A stretch of DNA of 64,000 bases from Ailanthus altissimus (GCA_946807835.1 OX327684.1:15834501-15898500), one strand, 5' to 3'; counted from the first letter of the stretch, positions 1 through 12,468 are shown. Numbers and translations: made by a program. Notes: a model not told the origin generated them from the sequence alone.

Positions 1-756
1 CATTTTAAAGAATATCTTAAATACAAGTCAAGTAAGTTCTTTTATTGATAAAATAAAAAACTTTATCTATTTTAATTACATTTTTCAAGTTCTCCCAATT
101 TTTAAAGTTTTTCTTCAATTTCCCAAGTATTCAAGTTACATTTCTTAGTTGCTTTATATTTTTTCAATCTTATGGTTGAATTGTCTAAAATTGTAGTTAG
201 ATATACCATGTTTTGTATTACATTTCTCAAGTCATTTTTTTTACTTTTCTTTAGATATCAAATTTCTTGTCAAATTTATATTATTTTATCAACTATTAAA
301 TTAATATTTTGAAGTTATTTTCATACATGGGACTTTTGCCTTTGCGTATTTGTTTTTGAATTTTAAATAAGTGTCATTCATGGATCCAAGTCTTATAAGT
401 TAGTTTACGCTTATTTTTTAACTATGTAAAATATGAAAATTTCTCATCATTTAAGACCTTGGTTTTTATAAGAGTTAACCAATTTGTATACCAAACAATG
501 AACTTACTTTAATATAAGTTAGAAAATATGGCCCAAACAATAAAGTAGATATTATTTATATTAGGGTTTATACACGAGTTCTTCACTCTTACAAATTTAT
601 TTTTGAAGTTGATGCAAGTGCCATTCACACAAAATTATATTTTTCTAACTTTCTCACATTTTTTTGAGTTTCTTTTGATATTTTGAGTTAAAATTCTCAA
701 AATTTAGATAAAATCAGTAACACTCCAAGAATATAACCTCTATACTATAAGCCAAC
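1..756. other. AT-rich sequence, unassigned
   Basis: No open frame, tandem repeat or terminal repeat that I can defend. The stretch is A/T-rich and has the look of decayed repeat DNA. It lies upstream of the Copia A long terminal repeat and may include more of that LTR or an older insertion. Confidence 0.3.
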
Positions 757-1252
757 TCAGATAGTATGTTGAGTTTTATTACTTCTTATGTAGGCTCACA
801 TATAAGAATTATGTATTATGGGCTATTTAAAAATCAGAATCAATTTAAGCGATCTATTTGAACTGTTTCTTATTGGGCTGTAGAAATATCTATTAGTTAT
901 GAGCTTATTATATGTAGTGATACAATATTAGTTAAATTATAATTGAGGGAATGATAGTTAACCTAGTATATTAAGACCTCTTATAGAATTATGGTCCCTA
1001 GTTAAATTATCATCCGTAGAGCTCTTCTTCTATTTCCATATAGAGATGAAGCCTCATTGAGTGCTAAACAGATCTGATTGTGAAAGGACGCTATATTATT
1101 GATTCTCAATAAAGGCTGTTGATCCTTTCATTATAATCACTATAGATTCCCCATGTAAGGTTTTCTCAATATCTATCATAATAATTTAACATGATAGATC
1201 AAGAGAGTTGTATTATGTGTGTATTAATTAAGATTTATAATTACATCTAACA
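757..1252 (+). repeat. Copia A 5' LTR (right part)
   Basis: The right end is set by a primer binding site starting two bases after an ...AACA end. The left end is a guess: TGTTGAG near 758 is the nearest TG start. No second LTR of this element is visible, because the 3' half of the element is missing from the window. Confidence 0.45.
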
Positions 1253-1254
1253 AG

Positions 1255-1266
1255 TGGTATCAAAAC
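1255..1266 (+). other. Copia A primer binding site (initiator Met tRNA type)
   Basis: TGGTATCAAAAC is one or two changes from the usual TGGTATCAGAGC of plant Copia elements, which pairs with the 3' end of initiator methionine tRNA. Its position just after an ...ACA LTR end fits priming of minus-strand DNA synthesis. Confidence 0.65.
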
Positions 1267-2412
1267 AAAAATCATGTTAACTATTAGGATTGTTCAAGTA
1301 TATATTCATGATGGAACATCTTTTCCCATATGGCCTTCTAGGGTAAAGATATTATATGTATAAATCTTGTGATTTTTTCATGATTTTGTTTAGAAAAATA
1401 TTGGGTTTATAGTTTTTATTGTGATTTAAGAGTTTATATTAGATTAAAGATCATTGATTTGAAGAGCTAAGGATGAAAATATTAAAATGCGTCTTCAATT
1501 TCTTTCATTTTTATTTTTCTTCAACGAATCTGAAATTTTTATATTTATGCAGAGCACCCTAACACTATTTATGGTGTTGCGGTACCACTCAAGTAGTGGT
1601 TAAGTGCCACGATACCACTTCATGGCACTGTAGCCGCAACACTACATTGGTAGCGCCAAAGTTGACGCCACTTTATGGTGCCAAATTGTAGCATAAATAG
1701 TAGCCTGGCACCACAATGCCACAACTCTAGGACAGTAGGTCAATTTTTTACCTGATTTAGGGTTTTAGTTTTTGGGAGAATTAAGTCGACCTAACTCAGC
1801 ATCTACATTTAACCTGACAATCATTGAACCTATATTTGGACTATTAATAATGCTTAACCTCTTCAATGCATAAAAAAAAAACTAAACTTTTCTATCTGTG
1901 AGAATTTCAATTGTTTTTCTTTGCACTATTTGTCTTATATTTTGAAATAAATTAATTGAAATAACATGTTGACAAAGTAATCTCTGTTATGTAGATTTAT
2001 TTTTTTTGGAATATTAAGATGAATATATTTATTATATATGTAAAAAATAATCAATCCAAAAAAAGATTATTTTTTTGGCCAAACAATAGTCATATTTGTG
2101 GTAATAAATAGTGATAATTATTAAGTTTTTCATGCATGAAATAACTCAGTCCAAAGAAAGTATTTGATTTTGAGAATACCACCTACAACTGATATTTCTG
2201 TTCAAAGAATAAATATCAATGTTGTATTAGATATCTTGCGATAGGGCTCACTTTATATGTTTACTTTTATCATAAGTATATAGTTTATGACATGACATGA
2301 TTATTAATTATGAGTTTGTTGTTTTATTATATGTTCTTTATTCAATTTCAACTTCTACCTTTTCTACCTTATGTTTAATGGCACAAACATTAAGGATTAA
2401 AAAGAGAATATT
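1267..2412 (+). other. Copia A untranslated leader
   Basis: Non-coding stretch between the primer binding site and gag. Positions 1555-1735 are GC-richer than the surroundings and are full of short inverted pieces built from CACTA/TAGTG and GGTGCCA/TGGCACC, so the RNA could fold tightly there. The rest is AT-rich with no frame of note. Confidence 0.45.
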
Positions 2413-2589
2413 ATGATCATTTTTGGTTGTATGGATCTTGACCTTGTACTTTGGATTGAACGACCGACTATTCTTACTGATCTAAGTTTTATTGAGGATA
2501 AAGAAGACTTAGATAAGTTAAATCATTTTAATCGCATGTATCTTATAGCAATGAAACGTGTTATTCCGAAAACCTTTAGGGGCACTATT
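2413..2589 (+). pseudogene. Copia A gag, N-terminal part, cut by a solo LTR
   Basis: An open stretch of 59 codons starting at ATG 2413 reads like the start of a plant Copia gag (UBN2-type), with residues such as LDLVLWIERP, then LNHFNRMYLIAMKRVIP and FRGTI. The frame is broken at 2590 by the solo LTR and resumes after 5370 as KE-stop-NAKTFLNKIK, the expected next residues. The product would have been the capsid protein that packages retrotransposon RNA in cytoplasmic particles. The match on both sides of the insertion gives the reading direction and shows that gag existed before the LTR landed. Confidence 0.75.
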
Positions 2590-5365
2590 TGACAGGATCT
2601 GACCCAAAACCCTCTACTATAGATCCCAGCGGCCCTGTTGGGCACCTCGACGGAAGTTCCTTCGAACCTAACTGGGTATGTTGAGAAATTCCGCGAGGCG
2701 AACCCCTTTTTATTTCTTGTTGCTACTAAGAAGGTCTAGTAACATACACAAAAACGACATCTTAATTTTAAAAACAAACGGACAGAGTTTCCCCTGTTTT
2801 TTGGAAAATCCATATAAAACCTGCAAAGAAATTTTACTTCTATTTCCAATACATCTCAATTCTACCATTTCGAACCTCCGGTCCTTTCCAAATCAAATCC
2901 AACACAACTCAAAAGTTTCATTTAAATCACAAAATGAGCATACTCATGTAAAGTAAAGATGATCATCAAAATCTCAAAATATTTTGTTGTCGGTTCGAAA
3001 CATACATACAAATATACATGCCTACTACTAATATGCATAAAGTAAAGAGTGCTATTTAGCACATTTACATGTACAAAATTAATCTTCGGATTCGGCCCAG
3101 TACTCGGCAACAGGAGAATCAGCAGCTTGCGTACCGAGACCTGCACCTGGGAAAGGGGTTTAAAAATATAAAACATAAAACGGGTGAGCTAAAGGAGCTC
3201 AGTGAGTGTAAATGAGATTTCAATTACAAGAACATTATACAAAGATAGCAATTTCTAAAGTACATGCAGAAATTATGCTTCTAAAACGGATGTAAAACTG
3301 TAAAACGGTTTCTAATATCATATGCTAATGAAATCTTACCGAGCGGGTTTTATCTACATCTTTGGAAAACTATATTCAAAATATGTATAACATAATAACT
3401 GTTGTAAGCATATAAATGCATAAATTCTATCGGTAAATCGAAAACTAATAAAATCCTCGCTCGGCCATTTTCTTTCTAAACTGTACCAATGGTAACCCTA
3501 AAGCTCTATACCCACGCAGCGACTCAACTAGCACCGCATACGTGAGTAGGTCACAGGGCACCTCAACTAGCAGCACCCACAATGACATCTCAAGATATCT
3601 CACTGGCTACGCAGCGGAATCCTACATCGCATGCATATAGCAAGACAATATCCCGTACACATAGAGCGACTCACATGACTCGAGATCCTGACTTCTCGGA
3701 GTTAGTGACACACCCCCAAGACTTGCCCATGTGCACGGGATATACTGGCTGGGTCTAATACAATCATCACCACCATAATCTGAGGGTACCAATAGCCTTA
3801 AAAACGAATGCAAAAATTTTAAAACTGTTTCACAAATTGATCATGTAAAAGCATGTCTATGAATATATCAAGATCATAAATCATGTTTATGCATCAAAAG
3901 CTCATAAAACATACATAGTCATTGTGCGAAAACATAATAATCGAAAAGTAAAAGAAATGGCAGATTTCCACTCACAACCGCTCCGCGCTCAATTTCGCTC
4001 CCGATTTCTGCTCCCGTTAACGCTCTCGGTTATCTTCACCTACGCGCCATAAATGACATTTAGAACCAAATCGAACACTAGAATCTTATTTAACTACTAA
4101 ATGCCCTAATTGGCATACAAAGCCCAGATGTAAACTACTTCCCGATTTTAGTTACGGAGCCATAATCGAAACTAACTCACCATCCGGCGCCCTGAAATTT
4201 ATTGAACACCTTATAATTTGATTGGACATACTTGCCCTTCACCTTTCCAACATGGACAATTATGTCCCATTTTCTTCAATTTTGGTTTTTCCACCAACCA
4301 TATACATTCAATTCACAATATGCATCATTTACACACAACAATTCAATCAAAACACCACTCAATTCCTAACTTCCCTAAAGTGGCAGAATTTCACCTTAGG
4401 TTCCAACACATTCCTTTTCTCAATTTCTTGTTCCAATTACAACAAAATCATGCCAATTTCATTCTAAAGCCCTAATTACAACCAATTGAAATCTCTACAA
4501 CAAATCACCAAAAACCCTAATTCTCACCTTGCCAATTTCTTCAAATTGATAACTCATTCAAGCTCCACACTAGAATTCCACTCAATCTAAGCCAAGAATA
4601 CACATAAGAACATCAATTAAAGCATTCTTGAAATCTCACTTATCAAACTCATAAAAGATGCTTTTTTTACCTCTTTTTCTTGAATTTCCACTAATAGAGA
4701 CTTCAATTGAGCTTAGGGATTGGTTTGTAACCTTATTTTGGTTTGATTACACATGAAAATTCATGAAAAACAACTTGAATGGTCACTATAGCAGCACCCC
4801 CCTTTGAAGCTCGAATTTTTCTCTTTTTTTTGGCTAAGTGTTGGTTTTGATCTCTCTTCAAATTTCTACACACTTCTAACATATATATAGTGCTCCCTCA
4901 ATTTACCATTTTGCCCTTCAACTTACTTAAAACTTCTAATTTGTCATTAGTTAAAAACTAATTATGTAATTAATTCATTTGTAACTATCTAGTTAGAATA
5001 GTTCAAAGAACTAACTAGAACTTCCAACTTGGCAATCCATGAGATTTCTTTTAATTGGTCCATTCTCTAATATATGGATTATGTTTCTCAACAAAGGCTT
5101 GTTCCATTCATAACCCTTAAATGGAAATTCATGTAGTAAATTAGAATTTTCTTTTCTAAGCCAATAGAGAAAAATTCTGAAAATATTCTAGGGTCGTCTG
5201 GCGCACCGATCCAGTGTGAAATTACCAAATTAGGTCTAATATCTCTCATGTGCACTATAAAGGGAATATTTCTAATAAGGTTAAAATTGAGTAACCCTAC
5301 GGTGTCTTATTTACTCTATACCGAAATCTAGGCGCCAATACTACTAATAGGGATTGGATATTACA
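2590..5365 (-). mobile_element. Solo LTR, Gypsy (chromovirus-like) family S, copy 1
   Basis: A 2776-bp unit starting TGACAGGATC and ending GGATATTACA, flanked by a perfect 5-bp target duplication CTATT (2585-2589 and 5366-5370). No internal domain is present, so this is a solo LTR left by LTR-LTR recombination. By eye it is about nine-tenths identical to 52310-55049 and matches 23079-25866 in reverse. Minus orientation is inferred from the TATA-like run at 4880-4889, read on the minus strand, and from the CCTTTCCCAGGTGCAGG block (near 3145-3165, minus). Short open frames near 4218-4475 recur in copy 4 only because the DNA is the same; I do not call them genes. Confidence 0.9.
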
Positions 5366-5370
5366 CTATT

Positions 5371-7219
5371 TTTAAGGAGTAAAATGCTAAAACTTTCCTT
5401 AACAAAATTAAAATTATGATAAGGCTAAAACAAGTATGCTATTGGCTATCTTGGTTTTAGCGGGGTATAAAGGAAAAGGGAATGTAAGGGAGTACATCAT
5501 GAAGATGTCTAATCTCGCTTTCAAACTAAAGACACTAAAGTTAGAGCTGCCTGATGACTTGCTCGTGCATCTTGTTCTTATTTCTTTTCATTCATAATAA
5601 GTCAATTTAAAGTACAACACTTGAAAAGATAATTAGACTCTTAATGAGCTCATTTGACATTACATGTAAAAAGAAAAAGGATAAAAGCTATAAAAGAATG
5701 AAAGCTCATCTAGTAAGTACTTCTTAGGATAACGTTATCAATAAGATAACACAACTTTTGTAGAGGACATAGGATTATTTAAAACACATTTAGAGGCACA
5801 AAGTTATTTAGATTTAGATGACACTTATTATGTACTATCAGTTAGACGGAATTTAATTTATGTTTCTAGTTTTAACAAATTCGGATATTCTTGTTCATTC
5901 AAAAATAATAAATTTAGTCTTTATTAAAATTCAAATCTCATTGGTATTGGTTCTTTGATTGATAATATTTATAAGTTAGATACATATGTCTTTTTTAATG
6001 AATCCTTGCATATTAATAAATGTTGTACAAAGTAAAAGCTAACTGAAGAGAATTCTACTATGTTATGGTACAAACGTTTATACCATATCTATAAACAGAG
6101 AATTAAAAGATTTGTATCAGATGAGATTCTTGATTCTCTTAACTTAACAGATTTTAAAGTCTATATTAAGTACATTAAGGGAAAGTGGACAAATAATAGA
6201 AAATTAGATATTAATAGGGGCTTTAAAGTCTTAGAACTAATATATACTGATATTTGTAGTTCACTATGGCTTCTTATAATGGCCAATAATATTTTATTAT
6301 GTTCATTAACGACTATTCTCATTATAGGTATCTTTACTTGATTCATAAAAAGTCTCAATCTTTAGATGTGTTTAAGATTTTAAAAGCTAAAGTTAAAAAT
6401 CAACTTGACAAGAAAATTAAAGCTGTCAAATCTAATTGTGATTGTGAATACTATGACATATGATGGATTAGGTGAACAATGCCCAAAACCTTTTGCAAAA
6501 TATCTAAAGGAATGTGGCACTATCTTATAATACTCAGTGCTTGGGAACTCAAGCAGGAAAAGTGTTGTTACGAGATGGTATGAAACACTTAAAGATATAA
6601 TAAGATGTATGATTAGTCATTCTTTTATACATGAAACACTCTAAAGAGAAGCACTAAAGAATATAGTTTATATCCTCAATAGAGTTTCAAGTAAAGTAGT
6701 ATTTAAAACTTCGTATGAGTTATGGACTGGTAAGAAGCCTAATATTAGACACTTGCATGTTTGGAGTTGTCCAGGTAAAGCTAGACCATATAGGCCCAAT
6801 AAAAAACTGAACAAAAGAACAATCAACTACTAGTTTGTTGGATATTCTGAAAGGTCGAGGGTTTCAAGTTTTATGATTCCTTAAGAAATTTTTTTTTTGA
6901 GATGGGCAATGTTAGGTTTCTTGAGGATGTTCAACTTTGGAGTTTGAGAGGGAGATAAGGTTAGGGATATTGTCTTTAAGGAGAATTTTTTTTTCTTACA
7001 ATTGCTAATGAAAATGATCAACTCTTTTTTATATCTTCGGATTTGCATCTTGATTTGCAAATCGGATTATTATGTTGTTATCTCCAAGAACACGAGTTTG
7101 ATGTGGGGCTAAAAAAATAATCCAATCAATTTTAGTCAAGCCAATAAAGTTCTAATTCTCATAAATAGATTAAAGCTGTAGAGGATAAGATAAAATCCAT
7201 GAAAGATAATGATGACTGG
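5371..7219 (+). pseudogene. Copia A gag C-terminus, integrase and start of RT, decayed
   Basis: Gag resumes with GYKGKGNVREYIMKMSNLAF and LKTLKLELPDDLLVHLVLIS (about 5462-5585). The zinc knuckle and protease are missing. A pre-integrase stretch follows (YYVLSVRRNLIYVSS near 5830-5880), then LWYKRLYHIYKQRIKRFVSD (6063-6120), then the integrase core: LELIYTDIC, a remnant of NRVSS (6682-6700), and ELWTGKKPNIRHLHVW (about 6716-6765). The last recognisable part, LQEHEFDVGL and later IKSMKDNDDWY (7082-7219), is the region just before RT. Many stops and frameshifts make it non-functional. The element ends where a Tat-like LTR begins near 7220; RT and RNase H are not found. Confidence 0.8.
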
Positions 7220-7417
7220 TATATTTTCCACACGTGTCCTTGAACATCCCACTTGATGGCCTACCTGGGCCGAGTTATGAAGGCCCATGTATTCAGACTT
7301 ATACTTAGCTCGTTGAGGTAGTCTATTTTGAACTAGATTGCCTATAGAGAAAATTGAGCATAAGGACCTAGCTGGCTTTTGTAAGTGGGTCAAGTGTCAC
7401 CTAATTGTTTGCCAACA
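7220..7417 (-). repeat. Tat-like Gypsy 3' LTR, 5' end only
   Basis: About 200 bp matching the start of the LTRs at 43900-44091, 36060-36257 and 56900-57113. On the minus strand it starts TGTTGGC at 7417 and includes the shared stretch AGGTGACACTTG. The rest of the LTR (over 1 kb in the 57-kb copy) is missing, and the cut coincides with the Copia A boundary. Confidence 0.7.
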
Positions 7418-7433
7418 TCATCCCTCTAGTTCC
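7418..7433 (-). other. Tat-like polypurine tract
   Basis: On the minus strand the 16 bases before the LTR read GGAACTAGAGGGATGA. The equivalent place at 57114-57129 reads GAACTGAGGGGGTTAA, a clearer purine tract. Its position directly upstream of TGTTGG is where a plus-strand primer belongs. Confidence 0.55.
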
Positions 7434-8243
7434 TAGTGTTGAGGTAAGAAGACATTATGAACTATAATTTCTCGGTGAAACATGGTGATCTTCTATTAGT
7501 GCTTCTAATTTCTCTTTCCCTTATTTTTCATCTTTCTGAGTGCTCTATATTATTTGCTATAGTTGTCAAATTCAAGGAGACTCTCTTATTTGATGCTACC
7601 TTTTATTTCTTTAGTGTTCTATTTGATGAAAGATCTTAAACTTGTACCTTCAACTTAAGAGCGCGTTGATTTTACTATTAAAAACTTTGCTGCAATTATT
7701 GAAGATCGTTCTAATGTATTGGAAGAACATCATTTGAAAGATGTTAGATTGATTAGCTCTCTATCATTAGAAGTCATTGAGCAAGGTTAGAAAGCCTTCA
7801 AATCTTGTCTTTTACTCTTTGGTTTTGCTTTAAAATTAATAAATAATGCATTTACAGTTTGATTATCCTAATAGCTAAAAAAATTTCTAGGTCTTTGAAG
7901 GGATAACTTTTGTTCCCTCGTCCTTAACTTACTTGGAATTATTTTTTTTTCTTTTTGCATCCTCAAGCCACCACTCATAAGTATAAACTGAGGGAGTCCA
8001 TTATTAAATTTAATAATCCTTTCAAAAATGATTTTGACACAATCATTTTTGGCATCCTCATGGCACTATGCATGGTACAAACTAAGAGCGTTAAAGAACA
8101 TAAGGCTCAACCCTTTCACGATGAATGAAGATAAACTTCATTGGTGCATATTTGAGGCTCAAAACTTATCTTATAGTTCAGGTGTAGTTAATCTTATAAA
8201 AAAAGAACTTATGGAATTTTATATTAAGTTTTGACACATCTAT
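7434..8243 (-). other. Tat-like element, 3' internal region
   Basis: The first 110 bases match 57130-57240, next to the other Tat-like LTR, so this is element sequence between protease and LTR. No RT, RNase H or integrase motif is readable on either strand. Two short plus-strand open frames (7457-7639, 8028-8234) match no family I know and are not called. Confidence 0.5.
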
Positions 8244-8485
8244 GAAGATTCGACACTAAGAACTATAGAGCTCTAAAGATACAAATGAGTTCCTATACAG
8301 CTCTAGAGATTCCATATTGAGCTATCACTTTACTCTGGAGATTCGGCGTTAAGTTCTAGATAGCTTGGGAGATACAAATGAGTTCTTGCACAATTATAGA
8401 GATTCCATCTTGAGCTTCTACAATACTCAAAAGATTTTGCACTAATCTCTACTTAGCTTCAGAGATATAAATGAGTTCTCTCTTA
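8244..8485 (-). repeat. 93-bp tandem repeat, about 2.5 units
   Basis: Units begin with AGATACAAATGAGTT at 8277, 8370 and 8463, giving a period of exactly 93 bp; a partial unit precedes the first. The array lies between the protease and the LTR of the Tat-like relic. Tandem repeats in the 3' untranslated region are a known habit of the Tat lineage. The period is a multiple of three, but all frames contain stops. Confidence 0.8.
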
Positions 8486-8863
8486 TTTGACATACATTAA
8501 CTTCAGGGGCTGAATTCTCATTCTGTCTAGCCCATTTTTATAGATCACCCCTATTGAGCTTCTAGTGTTCACTATCACATGAGTAACCTCACAAGTACTT
8601 ATTCTGAAGGTGACTACAAGAGCATAATCATGAGGAAACATAACTCCTCGAAATTTCTCTTTAGTGAACACAATTAGAGTGTATGAAGGAATCAGTTTGG
8701 GAAGGGCAAGGTGAGCAATGTGTATTTGCATCCCTTTTACAAAGTCTCTTACTGTATCTTGGGCATAGCTCCTTGTTGCCTTTTTGGAGGTTCTTGCTCT
8801 ATATAAGTCTTTGGATATCATATTGACCTTAGGGTCATTCTTTGACATGGGCTTCTCAAACAT
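8483..8863 (-). pseudogene. Tat-like Gypsy aspartic protease, open but active site lost
   Basis: A 126-codon open frame on the minus strand. Residues about 62-80 read FTKEKFRGVMFPHDYALVVT, the typical approach to the Tat-type retropepsin. The active-site loop follows as VIVNTRSS where families have a D-T/S-G triad, so the catalytic Asp is Asn and the Gly is Arg; it cannot cleave. It is continuous in direction with gag to its right. In a working element it would cut the Gag-Pol polyprotein inside the particle. The frame has stayed open by chance or through recent divergence; downstream lies the 93-bp array rather than RT. Confidence 0.75.
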
Positions 8864-9993
8864 ATCCCAATTGTCCTTAGGCTTATCTCCTTACTCAATA
8901 CCCTACTCGCACTAAGCGATCCTCATCTTGCTAAGGAACTCTTTCAGTAGGCCATTTCTGATCGAGGCCTCAATTTACTCCCTCTGTTCAATGCATTTAG
9001 TAGTGTTGTGGCCATACCATTTGTGAAATCATAATACTTCCATTTACTCTTCTGATCTAGACTTCCTTTCATGGGTATGGGCTTTTGATGTAATCCTTAG
9101 TTTGTAATGGTGAAAAAGATATTGTCTTGAAAGGTGTTTAATAGGTTGTAAGATAAAACTATGACACCTCCATGGTCTATTGCGGACTTGGCTGGTTGAA
9201 CTTAGGTGGTAATGGAGGCAACTTTCAAGGAGTTGGGTTCTCTCGTTGTCGAGACCTCCTAGGTGTAGGCAGTGACATTAAGGCTGTTCAACTCTCATTG
9301 GTCTCTTCTTAGGCTGAGAGCTATCTCCTCTCTCTTCTTGCCTTTTCATTAGGGACTTCTAATCTATCTTAATTTGATTTAGGGCCCGAACATAAGCCTC
9401 ACCATAAGTTTTTGGCTCTGATGTCTGGAAAGCAAACCATAACTTTTAAAGCCTGATATTTTTCTGAATGTTGATGAGTATTTCCTTAGCACCAAAATCA
9501 TCAATGTTAGTAACCTCCTTATAAAACCTTTGTGTAAAGTCTTTGAGGGATAAACTCTCTTTATGATAGACACATCATTATGTGCATACTAAAACTAAAA
9601 GACAAAAACCTCAAATAATTGGTTGAAATTGCAGATTAACTAATACTCCAAGCTTCGAAACCAAGCTCAGGCTATCTTATATAGAGTGTGGGGGAACATG
9701 GGATACATTGCATCCTCGTTCATACCCAAGATTAATATGTGATCTCTGCAGAGCTCTAAGTGAGCTATTGGGTTAGTTATGATTTCATAATTCATGAGCT
9801 AAGGCATATTGAACTTAAGAGGCAAGGGTGCATTGTTGATGTATTTGGTGAAGGAAGATTTGGTCTCTACTATAGAAAATAGACCTCTTATAACGTTCTT
9901 CACTCGATGAATGTCCTCTATATCTTGTTGGAGCTTGCTAGCTTTTCTAAGGAGCTTGGCTATGATGTTGTGTATTTCAGTGTCCTCCACCTT
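8864..9993 (-). pseudogene. Tat-like Gypsy gag, decayed
   Basis: Read on the minus strand from about 9990: a 63-codon open part ends FTKYINNAPLPLKFNMP (typical of the Tat gag domain entry). Then come NPIAHLELCRDHILILGMNE, AWFRSL, NFNQLFEVFVF, DDFGAKE and a zinc-finger-like tail with TKCIEQREXIEA and GLLKEFL near 8950-9000. These follow the usual order of a retrotransposon gag domain. Several stops and frame changes break it. It would have formed capsid protein for a gag-pro element. The 5' end of the element, with primer site and 5' LTR, is replaced at about 10049 by another LTR. Confidence 0.75.
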
Positions 9994-10587
9994 CTTATAG
10001 GCTTAATGCTTGGCATTGAGTGAGTCTTGTAGTCTCCCTTGAAGGTTTGTGTAACACCCCATATTTTTTAAACATACAAAAGACGCGTTAAAAGAGAATG
10101 CTACTAATTCTATTACAAAACTGAAGTATTGTGCTTCTCATCTTTCATAAAAATTCATAATCTTTATTCACCAGACCAAAGGTTCTCAAAGTCTCTAGAC
10201 AAAGATAAATCTCACAAATAAATTCTTAACTTTTAGATCATATTTACAACTCAAAGAAGTCAACACTTAAAACTACTAGAGATATAACGTTCTCTTCTTA
10301 AGCAAAAGATAGCTCTCTGAATGCCAATTTCAAGATAACTCACCAAGATAAAACTTAATCTGCAAAAATGAGTCGTCAACTCGGTAAGTAAAACCATTCA
10401 CAATGTATGAGGGTTCCCATTCAAAAGGTTGCAAGCATTTTTAAAATATCATCAATAATATCAATAAAAGATTTTGATTTTAAATTTATCGAAGCAAAAT
10501 TCTTCAATATCATAAATTATTTCAAAAATTAATTCATAACAATCTTTGTAAACTTTCATATAAAAAGGTTACTTATGTCATATAGTA

Positions 10588-10718
10588 TCACCTGTACCCC
10601 CGGTGACCCAGCCAATATTAGAATCTTATGATGTCACCTATACCTCTTAGTGATTCGATCAATTTCAGAATCTTATAATATCACTTGTTTCCCCGGTGAC
10701 CCGGCCAATAATCATTTG
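10588..10718. repeat. 46-47-bp tandem repeat, three units
   Basis: Units start TCACCTG at 10588, TCACCTA at 10634 and TCACTTG at 10681. Units 1 and 3 share the GC-rich core CCCCGGTGACCC(A/G)GCC; unit 2 has lost it. In LTR orientation this lies downstream of the TATA box, so it would be in the transcript. Confidence 0.75.
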
Positions 10719-12458
10719 TAATGTACACTTTTAAAAAAGGATACCAGTTGGTCCGAATTTTATATCATGTTAATTGTTTAATATCACATGACTTTAGACA
10801 ATGAGCCAAAATATTTCTTTAAATTTCAGTTTCAATAATCAATTCATTTCAAATATCATAACTTATATTCTTTCATAATAACATAGCTTGCAACATTTTT
10901 GTAAACATTATCAATTTAAGCCAAAATCAAACCCGTAATTTTGGGTTATCATATAGAGATCCATAGTTTTGCAATCTTGTTTAAAGCGATGTTTAAAAGC
11001 TATAAACAAATCATTTATTTGAAAACTTCAAAATAATACATAGACTTTAAAGATATATTAATTCTTTGACCAAAATTAATGAAAAATAATTTAATTAGAA
11101 AATCATAAAGAAGTTTTAAAAGTAACAATAAATTATAAATATTTTAAAGCATTTTTTATATTTTGAATATCATAATAATGACATTTCTTATTCGAAACAA
11201 AAAATGGATACATAATGAATGAAGTTACTTCCCTCGACAAAAGTCAAATACCTCAAAAATTATCTCTACTTGTCTATAGACTGCAAATATCCTAATCATC
11301 TAGATAAAATTTAATTGTCTTTCATAATCATTCTCAAAATAGATGTATCTCTCAACGTATAACTCTCTCTAGTCATATTTTAGTATCAAATAGTAAATAC
11401 TCTAAAATTTGTATCTCATATTCTGTATATCGAATTCATACAAACTATTATACATCTATTGTAGACATATAAGGGTTCAACATATAATTTATTTAGGATA
11501 TTTAGTTTAGCAAAACTATTAAAAATAAATTTATATTTCTGTTTGACAGAATTTGTTAAACAGCTTTTAAATGCAAACATAGTTTGTAATTTAATTCATA
11601 AGATATTCTACAGTTGTCTAAAAATTATGAAATTAAAATTAAAATAACTAGACATATATAAATGTCAATATATAAACTTTTAAAATGTTTTAAGACGTTT
11701 GATAGGTGAAACGATTTTCATAATTTGGATTTACTGATGAATTTTCTATTTTCTGGCATTATGGTCTCTAATTTAAAATTTCATAGAAAATTCAATTCTT
11801 GGAGATTTTCATTGAAACAAAATTCTCTAGAATTGTTATTGTGTTAAATGTTGAATAGTAGAAATTGTGGTACAAAAATACATTTGTATCAATACAGTTT
11901 ATTCAGAGAAGTGTACATATTATTGTTGAATTATCTATTTTTTTTAAGATTCCACTTACTATTTAATATACATATATATTCAAAGGTCAAAACTAAAGAG
12001 TTTTTAATAAAAACTAAGATTTTAAATAATCATTATGAAATATAATTCATTTGAAAGACTCACTTTTATAAAACGAGTATTCAAAATGTTAACTTACTTA
12101 TGGAAATTCACTACTCATAAACTCAACACTTAATTTCTACTTTATATAATCTCTTTCTCATTTTTATTCTACATAACCTCCTCATAAACCATTATCATTG
12201 CTAATTCACCACAAAAATATGTTAACCATTTTTGAACTCCATATAATTATAAAAAGTATAACTAAAGAAATTATAATAGTGAAACATACCTTAAATCAAG
12301 ATCTAATCAACACTTAACTATCTTCTTTTTATTTTTCTTTTCCTTCATTTTCAAATCAAAACTTGGTTGTTCTATGGCTCAACACTCTCAACTCACATAC
12401 CAACTCTAGTTTTGATTCTTTTAAATCAATTTTTACACCCTTTCTTACATAGACACCA

Positions 12459-12468
12459 TTTATATATA
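12459..12468 (-). promoter_or_regulatory. LTR TATA box inside a short inverted repeat
   Basis: On the minus strand the sequence is ACTATATATAAATGG, a good plant TATA box. It sits between perfect arms AGACAC and GTGTCT (12451-12474). The 112-bp tandem units lie just upstream in the direction of transcription. Confidence 0.55.

Noticed and set aside
4218..4475. Two overlapping open frames of 81-85 codons, repeated at 53879-54162
   Set aside because: They lie inside copies of the same solo LTR; the likeness comes from DNA identity, the two frames overlap, and neither resembles a protein family.
7457..8234. Plus-strand frames (7457-7639, 8028-8234) as host genes
   Set aside because: They lie within the Tat-like relic, partly in sequence shared with 57130-57240, and have no recognisable domain.
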